Shown one piece after another: positions 1-12,100 of a stretch of DNA of 64,000 nucleotides. The stretch covers positions 37,751,615-37,815,614 of the forward strand of contig NC_134573.1 of assembly GCF_050947875.1 (NCBI RefSeq). Direction: 5' to 3'. Source of the DNA: Dermacentor variabilis (lineage: Eukaryota > Arthropoda > Arachnida > Ixodida > Ixodidae). Each line of letters begins with the position of its first letter. Within the stretch, counting starts at the first letter, position 1. The translations under genes and the position numbers were made by a program. Below the pieces are notes generated by a model. It had not been told where the DNA came from, did no database searches, and worked only from the letters and a program-made list of their open reading frames with translations.

Positions 1-829
1 GTCTAATTTGACACCCTTCTTATGCAGGGCTACAACCCTTGCAATCTTGATCCGAGAAGGAAATGCTGCTGTGTGTACACAGATTATAAATACACACTAA
101 AATAGGAGCTATGTCACGAATCACATGTTTAATTGGTCATATTTGTTAGCCATCGGCCTCCAACTGGACATATTATGAAGGTCTTGGAGTATTGAACAAA
201 CATATGCAGTGTTGCATGGCTGTAAGAAAATTGTGTTTCGGTTGAAAGGTAAAGGACGTTCCAGTGGCTCTGATGCCTGCACAAGATCTCTGCATGAAAA
301 AAAAAAAAATGATTAAACGCATTTGCCATATCCTGTCCAATTGTTACATGTCCATCTATGGAAATATTTTCTATTTGCTCAACGGTTTCTTTCTGCCCAA
401 TGATAGCATCTATCTTCCATAGTTTCTCACTGTTTCCTACACAAGAAAGAACTTATTGCAATAGTATATATGCATTCTTCGTTCTCTTTAATTCTTTAAT
501 AGTTTATTACAGAAAACTTTATATTCTTTTTCAAGCGTATAGGTTCTTATGTCTTGATGAACCTGGCAAAGAGCCTTTCACACTTTTTAATTTTTATTAA
601 TAATTGTTCTGTTAGCCACAGCTTTCTAATGTTCTTATGGCTCATCGTTTCCTTAGGGACAACATGATTTCTCTATATTGCAACAAATTTCTCGAAGATG
701 TTATAAGCTACCTCAGCATCAGTGCCAAGAAAAGTTTCTTTACAGCACACCTGTTTTCATTTCTGACTGGAACATTTCTAAGGAACATTGAGTAAATAAT
801 TGGAAAGTGATAGCTGTTTCATTTTTTTA
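1..829. other. AT-rich non-coding flank
   Basis: I see no supported gene here. The short open frames have no recognisable domain and the composition is AT-rich. It lies upstream of the LanC-like exons and may be intron of that gene, because the missing 5' exons must lie further left than this window. Confidence 0.4.
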
Positions 830-1300
830 AACTACGCTCAAACATCCAATGTTAACAAACATAGAGATGAGCATATGATCACCTATTGAACAACTCAAAA
901 CACAACTTGCAGTGCATAAAAGGTCGTAATTCACCAGAAAAAGGTCATGAATACTGGCGGATGTTGGAGTAATTTTAGTCACTGATTCTATAGTATTAGC
1001 ACATCCATTGGAATTCAATACTCCTGCTAAACTCCTTTTCTTAGCAGTTTCCAGGCTCACATCGATGTTGAAGTCTCCACCAGTGATGACACTTTGCCTC
1101 CTGTCACACACTACAGTGAGAAAATGACCCCAAAAAAGCTGAAAACAGCCATCAGGCAGACGGTAGCACACAGCAAGAATTCCATGTGTACAAACACACA
1201 ACATTTTATAGTCACTAGCAGTACTGGAAAACTCAGGTAATAGGTAAACAGGTACAGGCAATAATACAGGTAGTGCAGGTAGACGAAACTTCTGGAGCAC
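830..1300 (-). pseudogene. LINE endonuclease-domain fragment
   Basis: The - strand encodes about 157 residues resembling the second half of an APE-type endonuclease of a non-LTR retrotransposon. Visible motifs are a YRLPDG segment (usually YRPP), GGDFNID (the catalytic Asp/Asn block), a SIHDLFLVN segment (usual S-x-I-D), and SIGDHMLI in place of the usual ISDH. The conserved Ser before Asp-His is replaced by Gly. No reverse transcriptase follows, so this is a short decayed relic, probably CR1/L2/Jockey-like. The order and spacing of the motifs support the call; the clade is uncertain. Confidence 0.65.
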
Positions 1301-2806
1301 TCAACCTGTTTGCTTCTAGCCTCCGTCAGTGTCGCTTCGCACTGCAATCCAAGAAACTTCTAGACTTGAGTTGGAAGCCGGCACCACCAGGTGGCCGCTT
1401 GCGGCGACAGGCGAAAGCAAGAGCACTGCAAGCAAGGGTGAGGGGAGTGGAGTTGCTTCCTCACCCAGCTAGTGGGTGGCGCTAATTACTCTCTGCCACA
1501 AAAGCGACGCAATAGCCGAGGATGGCTTGGCACTGCTTAGTATGGCAGTGCCAGTAGCAACGATGGGTCTTGTGCTGGTCACTCAAAATTGAAATTATCC
1601 CCAAAAGTGACGAACTGAGAATACGGTGCAGCTTTTTAGGCCATGCTTGGAATAAAATCACTTATTGTCGGGCAAATCCTTATTTCAGACTTCGGATTAT
1701 TCTGACTTTTTGGCGGTCCCCATTGCATTCGAATTAACGGACAGCAACTGTTGTGTAGCATAGTTGCTTGACTCTAGCATGCCCTGAATCTACCACGCAC
1801 ACATTCTTTTGTGGGTCCGACGTAGAAAATTAACATAGAAATGTCAGAGCTCCTAAACAAAACTCAAATCTAGTGCACCCGACTTGTTAACAAGAAAAAT
1901 GTAATTGGAGTAAGACGAAAGCAGCAAAAGTTACATTTACGGAATTGAAATTTATTTACACCTAATGTCCATCATCATCACTCCAAGACAGCACTTTATC
2001 ACTGTCTATAGGCTGCAACATGTCCTCCATATAGTCCATTGCATACTAGGCATTCTACATTTATCAAACTACTCCACAACAGTCACAAACGAGATGTTAG
2101 CCTATGCCTAGACTAACCATTTTGGCAGTTTGTCCTGCAATGTGTGCACTTGTCGGGAACACAATAAACATGTGATTGGAGGTCATTCCTACCAGCTTTA
2201 CTTCTAAATTAACTAATCTCTTTGAATGAGCTGTTGCAATCAAAGACAAAGCATGTCGTTGTCACCATCTAAACAAGAACTTGTTCTATTGGCACCGTGG
2301 AACGATGCTGTCGATGATGCTGGCTCTGACTATAGTTTGTAAGGCTGTGAATGTGGTTTAACTTTCATATTTGCACAGGACAAGCAAATTTCAGATCACT
2401 TTTCTTGGAAGAAAAGGCACGCTCTAGAATGGAATAAATTCATTGTGAGCTACCATTGTCGCTTGAAAATCTTATGGGGCAGTCTGTAAATAGGCGTTTT
2501 TGTTGGGAGGTACTAATATCTCTTCAATGCATTCACGGTCCGCTAGACCTGCCAAGACAGACACTGAGTCATTGGGGTCACTTTTTGAACGATGGGTGAG
2601 TTTGAGCCGACCAGTCAGGTTCAAATTATCCGACAAGAGCCAATTTCAGGATCGAAATAATGAAAGTTTTGGACCAGTGAAATGTATTGGCACCAGCTGG
2701 CACCTGTGTCAAGATCGAATAAAATGAAAAAAGTCAAACCAACAGGAGTCGAAATGATGCAGATCTACGGCAGTTGCACATCCTTACAAATGACAATGAG
2801 AAAGCT
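1301..2806. other. Non-coding stretch upstream of LanC-like exon
   Basis: No gene is supported. A GC-richer patch at about 1375-1500 has no recognisable content. Around 1700-1740 a short segment ending in CGAATTAACGGACA resembles the pogo-type terminal sequence seen at 22320-22349, but no paired end was found. Confidence 0.35.
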
Positions 2807-2941
2807 TATGAGCAAAACGGGAACAAGGTGAATGCAGGTGCGAACGTTTCGACAAGTGCACTTGTCTCCTTCAAGTGAAGAAGACAAGTCCATTTGTCGA
2901 AACGTTGGCTCCTGCATTCACCTAGTTCACGTTTTGCTCAT
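2807..2941. repeat. Near-perfect 135-bp palindrome (foldback element)
   Basis: The left arm (about 2807-2871) and right arm (about 2879-2941) are reverse complements with only a few mismatches and a loop of under 10 bp. Each arm contains GTTTCGACAA near its middle and ends in ATGAGCAAAAC. It lies about 80 bp upstream of the first LanC-like exon in the window. It is probably a foldback MITE, and its transcript would form a long hairpin in the intron. Confidence 0.85.
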
Positions 2942-3022
2942 CGTCTTGAATTTCCATCTCCCGCATTCCTCATCTTTTCAGTGAGACAGCTTGTGGTATG
3001 TGTGTTGCTTGTGATGACGCAG

Positions 3023-3146
3023 GTGCTGCCTGATGAGAAGATTGCACTGCTGCTCCATTCCGTGGTGCAGTCCGGCAGGGAGTATGCCAAGAAACACCGC
3101 AGCCCTTGCCCACTCATGTATGCCTACTACGACGTGGAATATTTGG
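3023..3146 (+). CDS. LANCL3-like: LanC-like gene, first exon in window
   Basis: The exon follows the acceptor GATGACGCAG and ends before the donor GTGAGT. It is 124 bp (41 codons plus one base) and encodes a segment from VLPDEKIALLL to YDVEYLG. The last base combines with the first two bases of the next exon to make the Gly codon. The reading frame stays open upstream of 3023, but the protein there does not resemble LanC, which supports the acceptor choice. Confidence 0.85.
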
Positions 3147-6100
3147 GTGAGTGCTTCAGCCTTTGTGCAAATTGCATGCGGCAAAGCTTGACCATTCTAA
3201 TGTGCTTAGATTGAAAGCACAGCAAGAAAGGAATAGCTGGAAAATGTGTCTCACAAGCCTTCTGCGCAACATGTCTTGCAAGAAAATTGGAATCAAGAGC
3301 TGTGGCTTAGGCTCAGAAATAATTTGACTGCTTCTGTAATATAAAATAAAAATTGAAAATGAGTATTTGACATAATCCTTCTTTGAATATCACAAGATGA
3401 TCCTCAGTTTGTTCAGGTATTTTGACCCCATGTTTAAAAAATGAACCTTGAGGAGGTGATATGTCAGCATTTGTGTCGCGTTTCCCATACAGCTTCGTTT
3501 GCTTCCACACTGAATTTTCAATGTAAAGGAATGTTTATAAATTGTAATGTAAGAGAACAGCTTGGTAGGCCAACTTTGTGCTACAGTGAAAGGCCAACTG
3601 CAACTAAATTTCAATTTGGCTAGACGAGATATAAATGAGTAGTATACTACAACTGGAGCAATTTTGGCAAAGCCGCAGGGCTTGTAATTGTACAGCTGTC
3701 TTATTAGCAGCCGATAATCAACACCTAAGTCCACAACGCGTACACAAAGTGGTTAGCAGCTAGCAGGCATTAGTGTATGAAAGGTGCAATAAATGTTCTT
3801 GTGATTGTTTGCACTACTCTGTTGTCGTTCCTTTGTTTACTTTGTCACAAGTGTGAGACCCCCACAAAGTTTAACATGTTTTGTAAGTGAAAAAAAGTGA
3901 CAGAGGCACTTAAGTCTCCTTATGTGCATTGAATGCGAAAGCGGTGCCTCTTCCGCGTGATACTTTTCGGTTGGTCACGAGCTCAAATTGGGCAAAGTCA
4001 ATTTCGAAGGTGGGCCACCGAAGTTTCGGGGGTGGGCCAAGTCAATTTTGGGAGTGTTCCAGGTTGGCTTTCTACGTGGGTCAACTAATTTTCTAATTGA
4101 ACAAAGTAAATTTTCGGATAGGCCATACAAATTTCGGGGATAGTTCAAGTCGATTTTCGGAGTGGGCCAAGTCGGTTTTGAACGTTGGTCAACTCAGATT
4201 GGGCCAAGTTAATTTTCTGGGTGCGGGCCACGGCATCGGTCCGACACCATAGCTGTTCACCATGGGATTTCGCAGTACAAGCAGTAGCAGATCCAGCACC
4301 GGGAATGTGACGTCATCACTTGGTCACACGGGTTTTCTGGCCACGAGATGTTAACGCTGAATGCTCGTCGGATTTTCCACTTCATCGTTCTTAAGGCCCT
4401 TGCCTTAAACAAAATGATGTTTGCACAGTAATCCAGTGACTCGGTTTAGTTTACTACTTATATGCTCTGTGTTTAGTGTCCCATGACATTTTTTCACGGG
4501 GCACAACACCAAGGTTCATATAGAGCATAGCTCTTTCGCGCCCGTTCCTGCATTTCGCGGCGCCGTCGTACCTTTTCGTAACCAGCTTCGTGGCCAGGGC
4601 CAGTGCACCACTCTAGCTGTGCGCGCTCCTGGCGCCATCTCTTGCGCATGGCGCGAGCCTTGCCCTCTTCACTCGTCCTCCAATACCACCCCTGTGCGGC
4701 GGCAATCAGAGTGCCGGCTCAGTGGCAGCTGATCTCGATGATGTGCTGCTGCCCAAGCCGAAACGCGGAGTCACCTTCAGGTGACTCGTTAGCAACGTCA
4801 ACAACATCAGTTGGTCGCTGCCACCTCTTCGCCGTGCAATGTTCCTGTGCGCCTAAGCGCTGCCTCCCGCAACCTCCTGATAAGCGAAGCAGTTGCGCGA
4901 ACCTGCGCTCCATTGCGGCGCCTGGTGCGAAATGTTCCGCACGAGACAGATTGTCAGAGGCTCACAGCCAGTTTATATTCTAATTTAATCCGTCTGCCTA
5001 TATATATAGTTTATTCTCAGCCAGTTCTTTCTGAGCCATGAGCGAGGTAACCGGTAGAAGTCCTTCGTCTGCCACTGCTGCTAAATGAGCTGCCCGAGCA
5101 GAGGCCCAGCGCCATCACCGCCAGAATCCAGAGGGGCGCTACGCCGAACCAGGCATTGGTGCAGCAAGTCAAGCACATAGCCAACTATATCTCCGACCAC
5201 AAAGCTTCCTTCATGACAATCAATAACTGGGAGTGGAGTGTTTCTTGAAGAAGGAATGTGGAATGAAGAATAAAAAGTTGTCTGTAACTGTACGTACATG
5301 TCTTGCTCGAATTCTTTGCCTCAATATATCAAAAAGCTGAAACAGCTGAAGAGCTGGGCTCAAATTTCACATGAGGAAGTAACGTAATTGTTGTCAATTT
5401 TTTTTTACCTCTAGAACAATTTATATTCTTGACATTAGATTCATTAAAATTAAAATGTTACGACTATAATATGTGCTCCATTATTTTACAGAGAATGCTA
5501 GTTAGGGAAATAGATCTGTAGTTTAGTGGAGAGAGTCTGTTGCCTGATTTATGTGATGCAGCCACTTTACCAATTTTCTACTCCAGGGGTAACACACTGT
5601 TGTTCAGAGATTACTAAAAAATGTTTGCCGGATAGATGGAAGAACAGGTTTTCTTTGTTTCAAGAACTGTGAGTAGATGCTAGTGGGACCACAGGATGAT
5701 GGCAGTTTTATAGAAACAATTATATGCTTTTACTTTCACCCAAATCATATAAATGGGAAATGACGAGTAGAAACCGTAACCTGAAGCATCAGGATATGGA
5801 GCTGTTGAAACTGGGGAACGAAATATACTAGAGAAAACATCGAAAATGCAAGGGATTTTATTTGGTAAAAGTGGCTCACGAGAGTCATTACAGAGAGAAA
5901 TGTTGCAGTTATCTTTTGTTTTTATAGGGGACCTGAACTTTTGGGGATTATTTAGTATATTTGGTAATGGTATTGTCACAAGAATTTTCTTTGGCAGAAC
6001 ATACTGCATTAGTGTTACTAAAATTAGCGAGACGAGATAGTTATGTTTTTTTTTTCAAAGACTGGTAAGTACAGTGTTACCCACTTATAACGATACTGAT

Positions 6101-9100
6101 TTTGACAATATATTGGATATAACAATGAGCAACTGATGCACCATCAACTTTTGCAGGTGTTCTGTAGTAAAATAAACCAGTTACTACAATGTTCCCATGC
6201 CGCATTTTTGGTTATAATTTGGCATTCGGTTTTGGCCGATAGAAAAAAAAGCACAAGATTCTCAAAAAGAACAAAGAATGCGAGCCCTTTTGTCATGCCT
6301 ACTTTCGCGCTGCGCACGACCGCCGCACGGCACGCGTTAGTTGCACTGCATTGGAGATGGTGTCATTCAGAATCAGAATTCATTATTAGAAGTTGGGTCA
6401 CATTGCAAGTATTTAGTATAAAAAAGAAAGTCCCATATTCAAAGACTATGCTTATACGTTGGAGGCTGCAGGATTCTTAAAGGGAATAATAAACACTCAC
6501 TCTAACAGAGTTTGATTGTATCACAAAATCAATGATAGGAGCTTTACTTCGCTATATTGAAATTTCAGTACGTGGAAATTCGGCCTTATATGCAGAGGAA
6601 TGCAATATGAAATGTGATATGGATATATGCATAGTATATGCAATGTGATGTGAGATGGCACAGGGGACGACTTGGCACAACAAGCCTTGAACAGCAAACC
6701 TTTATCTTTTTCCACTGGGACGTTGGCCCTGCGAAATGTAGATGGTGCTGCCATGCCTCCACATTTATTTAACGAAAGACTCTGGAACATGGACCAAAAT
6801 AAATTGGTGGCTAAAGGTGCACAAGTATCCTTACCTAAAGAGTGTGTACACAGATTGAGGAAGAGGGCAAGCAAGTTTGCAACTAAGTACAGAGTAATTG
6901 AAAGTGTGCATAGACAACCAGGAGTAATCAGAAAGAAACAGAGACAGAGAATTGGATGCAAAGAATGCAAACAAAAAGACCATGGACATTTACAAGAACG
7001 GCATAAAAGAAATTGGAAGGGCAAGTCTCTACAATAACACGAAGGGAAGTGCCTTGCCATTTGAGGCTCAGGCAGACTGCCGAAGGACAGAACGTACTGG
7101 AGTAAATATTCGCAATTAGAGGAGGCATGTGTATGCTGCAACAATACCCGGAGTCCACCCAGCACATCCTAATGAAATGCGAAGAAATTCACGCAGTGAT
7201 ACAAGTATGTAACGTACAACTTCTGTAAGTGCTTGGGTTTAAAGTGGATGGAAGTGTCAACCGGTCAGCATTCGAGGTAACCGTGACACGTTTTGAGTAT
7301 TGGTGGAAAAAAAATGAGGGAAGAGACTGATGCAACTGGATCCATTACAGGCATAGACAGCGCTACAAGGTAGATAGAAAAGATTAAAGAGATGTGTACA
7401 AGAATGTGAGAAGGAAAAGGATTGATAGCACACCTGAGTAACTTAAGCAGGTAGGCGAAGATTTGTCCCCACCCATTTCAGAGGGGATGCCAATTAATCA
7501 TCATCATCAAGCCACCCTCGCAGGACATATGGGCTTCTGTGGCAGCTATGCTACCATGCATACATGTAGCTTGTAGTAGGCGCCAAAATCGAAAGTACTG
7601 GCATCTATGTGAACATCCAAAATCAAATTTTATCTGCCCGTCACGGTGACACTGAGTATGCGGATCGTTGTTGGCACTCCCTGCTCCGCCATAGCCTTCG
7701 CAGTGCAAGGCACTGAAGAAGGAGCGAGAGTACTGCGAAGGGGATCAAAGACGACGTTTGATTGCCAATAACTCCGCTTCTGCTGAATGTATTGAAGTAC
7801 TTATTGCTGCAAAGTATTTCTGAAATTGCTTATCCTAAAGTCATACGCTTCTCTCGACTTCAATAAAAAGTGTTTCAGGGCACCTTTAAAAGCACTTGTA
7901 ATCACCTTATGCCTTACCTTGGGGCTTTTACATGACCCTCGTTCAAGAGCTATGCAGGCCTCGGCACGCCGCATCGTGTTGCACAAGGCAGTCATGAACC
8001 AGTAGTGAACTCGTAGCTGCTGATACATACTCAGCTGTTTGTTGTGTATGTTGTACAGCTGCTGAAAGTTGTGCGAATCTAGTCAGGTTTTTTTTCTTGG
8101 TGCTTCCACAGTTTACGAACGCTGGCAATGCTTGGTCGCTTGTCTCTACAGGTGCAGCGCATGGCCTGTCATCGATACTGATGACGCTGCTCCACTTCCC
8201 ATGGTTTGTTGCGGGTGACCAGACGGTGGAGCGCGACATCCGAGCCTCGGTCGACTTCCTGCTGCACGTGCAGACACCACGCGGCAACTTTCCGTGCGAC
8301 TTGGAGGACGTCACCAAGCCGCGTCGTTCCCAGGACGAGCTCATACACTGGTGCCACGGTGCCCCAGGTGAGCTGTTGCGACTTTTGAGAGAGAAAATTA
8401 AATTACAAAAGTTAGATTAAAGTGTGTAAACTAAATGTAGACTTTTTCGCGAACCAGAACAGAGTCGGATCGGCTGCCGTTTAGGGAAGGGAACATGAAG
8501 ACAAGATAGAGAGCAAGGAATAATGCCATCAGCATGCACCCACGCATAAATGGCTTCAGGCACTCAAAGGGTGTGTTCCAAATCTCTATGTACACAGCTG
8601 CCTTGCCTTCTTTGCTGAATAGCCACTATTTAAAGTCCTGTTCCAGTCCCACCATACTGAGTATTTTCCAGTCCCACCAAGCTTTTAGCTACATCTTCGG
8701 CAAATGAGATGGACAGCATACATTCGGTAGTCGACTTGAGTTGCTTAAACTATTTTTGAAATGCACTTAGGTGAGTAGTTAAGTTCAGTTATGGGAACTT
8801 TTTAATATTTTATTAACTTATAACTTTGATTGAAAAAGTTCTAGAACAAGTTCAGAAACACCGAATGAAGTTGCTTCTATGACTTTGTCTTTTGTGTGTT
8901 TCATATTTCTGGACTTTGAAGATAGCCCGCAAAATATGCTACTCACATTGATAGAATAACTCCAAAAGCAACATGCAGGCTTGGATATCTTAAAAAGGAC
9001 TTTCACATGACACCTCCCTTCATCCGAAAGCTTGCTTATGAAATGTTCATGTTCCCCAAAGTTGAATTCGCTTAATCCATCTGGTTAAATTTCCACGATT

Positions 9101-12100
9101 ATCTAATCAACTTCATATGAGCCATCCAGAATTATGCCATATTACTGCCAAAGACTATAGCCATCATTCTTGCATTACTTCGATTAAGACATCGCTGTTC
9201 GCTGTCACTTCCCTAGCTAGCATCAGGACCAACAATAGTGCTCCCTTGCTTGCTACACAAGATATCTTCTGGCCAGTGCCAGAGCACCCTACCTCTTTTA
9301 CAGCCACTTTTTACTCCATGCAGATTACGCAGTCAACATACTTATCAGCCTATTTTTAGATGCGTGACTGTCTTCAATGCGTCAGCTCTGCCACGAGCGC
9401 TTGAAATGTGGAATGGTCTCCCTAGACAATGTCACATTCGTGGCTCTGATAAGTTTCGAACTGAACCACAGGAAAGCACAGTGTGACTTAAACTCTGATA
9501 TTTTGAAATATTAAACTCAAGATATTTTCCCAGCACAATGTCAACTTGGTATCTTACGTCTCTTATCTCCAACATTTTTTTGCCAGATATCTCGAAATTT
9601 CAGTTATAAAAATATCAAAGAAAATTCTCTACTGAAACGATTCCATACTTTGGTTGCATGTGCGATATCGCCAAAAGAAATCCATAAAACTGAATTCTGC
9701 AGCCACAGTAATTTTCGATTAACAGCATCAATGAACCTTGGTATATGTCCTGACGTCACTTCCTTGAAGCCTCCTTGAACCGACACTTAGGGGGCAACTA
9801 CAGTAGAACCTTGTTCATGCATTTTAAGAAAATACACAAAAAGACACACTAACCAGGAAAACGTAGGATTCGAAATCTCTAAAAAATGCGGCAGTCTAAA
9901 CTATGGTTTACATTTAAGTTCTTACAAAGTATTCTTACCCTTGAAGTTACGCCCAGAGTTATATGCGACGCTTATGGATTCAGTTACTGTTTCAATATGG
10001 TGGCAGTACCAACGTATTTCCAGCAATTCAGTTTTTGGACAACAATACAGATTGCAGTAACTCAAACTTTGGCAGTTCAGGCAGCATTTGCCCTCGCACC
10101 AATGCAAAACAAATGCCATTGATCATCGTCGTCATCAGTGAGCCATACAGAAGACAAAGTGCCTCCTGGACACCTGGTGGAGAGCAGTTGTGGAACATCG
10201 CTCTACAATCATACAGCGTTCTGCCTGTGGTTTTCTTTTCTCTGTGTTTTGTTTGGTGCGCTTTCATATACCAACCGAACCAGTGAAATAAACCAAGCCA
10301 AGCGAGGACTGGCGAGCTGCAGATTTGCATGTACGCAAGCATGTTTTGGGTGTACAACATTTCTTTTAATGTAATAAATAGAGGGAGGGTTGCTGGCTAG
10401 TGTGTTCTTTTCTTTCTTTTGCATGTTTTTGTCACTCAGAATCATCAGCTGACATCCCCAGACCGCACAACAGTCGACTTATTTCCCATCTCAAACCACA
10501 TAACAGTTGACTTATTTTTTTATCAGGAACGTTGCAAACTGCTCACGCTGCAGAATGGTCGTCATAACGATAACCCTAAAAGCCCGTGTCACCTGGAGGC
10601 AAGACCGCGGTCTGCTGTGTGCCCGTTGGAGTGGTTGTTATGCATTTTTATCCAAGATAAGGTAGAAATGGACATACTGCGGAAGCAAACTAGCCTTTAT
10701 GGATATGTGCTGTGCCACCGCCAATGCACTTGTACTGTGAATTGCACGTGAACATGTTCGGCTGCGTGTCCGTTGCAATACGCAGTTCAAACGGCCAATC
10801 TTGAAACGTGAGAAACTAGCTAGGCTTACTGTTGTGTTGAGTTTTGAAACCGTCTTTCCGCTGGATCTTGTCTTGCTTGCTTCTCAATTGCCCTAAAATG
10901 TCTGCGCATCTTGCGGGCTGCTTTTCGCTCCGGGGCATCGCAGCCGGTAGGTCCCTTCGTTATCAGCCCTTTCCCTCCAACCCCTATGTCGGTGACTGCC
11001 AACATTATGCACACGCTGTTATTTTCGAATGTATGGCTTTCAGCTTGCAGTTCTGAACATCCCAGTCTATTCCCACTCGTGTGTAACCATACAAGCTTGA
11101 ATGACATGTGTTAAGCGCAGACCAGCGAATCACACAGCGACGAGTCTTGCATGCCAGTGCCCCACTAGGGGCAGCAGTGGGGGGGGAGGTCGTTTCAGGT
11201 AGTTTTGCGAAGTGCGGATATGGTGTGCGGTGTTGTTGTTAAATTCAAACTTTAATGTAAAGAGCGGTCCAAGTGGAGGTTCGGGTCCAATTCCATTTCT
11301 GCCATTTGCAGAAAGCCTTCGTCTGCAAGAAGACACACCCAGCAACGCAGCATCCCCACTTCAGCATCCTATGCCCAGAACCGCTCAGACTAAAGATCGG
11401 ATGTCATCCACGCTTTCTTGTGTAATGCATATCAGATCGGAAGGCCGTTTGCGTTCTTCAAGCTGAGTGGCGATCTGATCTTGTCGATGATGAACAGCCA
11501 TAGTTTGCACAAGCCATCCATGAGCGCAGTGAGCATCCTGCTCATTTTAAGGCGAAAACCTTAAGTGGCTTGTTGTGCCGATGGCCTTAAAAGAAAAACG
11601 CCATGTCCAGTCGAGTGGTAGAAAAGAACCCATGTGACCTTCTCCAAGCGAACGGCGGGTGGAGAGGGAAACGAACGGTGCACGCAGACTGAAAAACAGC
11701 TGCTGCATCACTGACATCACACGGTGGCAGCGGTTGTGGCGGCATTCGACTGCGAAGTGAGAGAGACGGTGATGGACGACACCCACCCGGGGCCTAGCGC
11801 ATTGCATAGTCGGCCTCGGAAGTACGCTATGGCCAAGGATGCTCACCAAATCAGAAACGACATGCGATATACAAAGTGGCGGGAACAAGGCGTTTGACCG
11901 CGAGTGCTGCTTTCCCCTGCTGAGAGGATGCACCATAATTTTGTTTGGCTTGTGTTACACATTTGTAACACTTACTGGCGACCAGCTTGCTGCACATTTA
12001 GGTACTAGTGCATTAAGTGCTCACATGTGTCATTGAGGAGGTCATCCTAAGGCGCCACACGTGTACTTCACACTGCAGTTTGTTATGTCTTCCAAGATGT

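Larger units (their letters stand above)
3147..8151 (+). other. Intron of LanC-like gene
   Basis: A 5.0-kb GT-AG intron with no host exon recognised. It contains the degenerate GGGCCAAGTC minisatellite, a relic of the REAEAKRRR-type reading frame, a pogo-type terminal repeat and a decayed LINE tail, each listed separately. A GC-rich patch at about 4540-4960 contains short open frames without recognisable domains. Confidence 0.75.

Noticed and set aside
1..3022. Upstream LanC-like exons
   Set aside because: I looked for the N-terminal LanC-like segments in all open frames here and found none, so they probably lie outside the window.
6521..7165. 214-codon - strand ORF
   Set aside because: It is antisense to the decayed LINE tail at 6665-7508 and has no recognisable domain.
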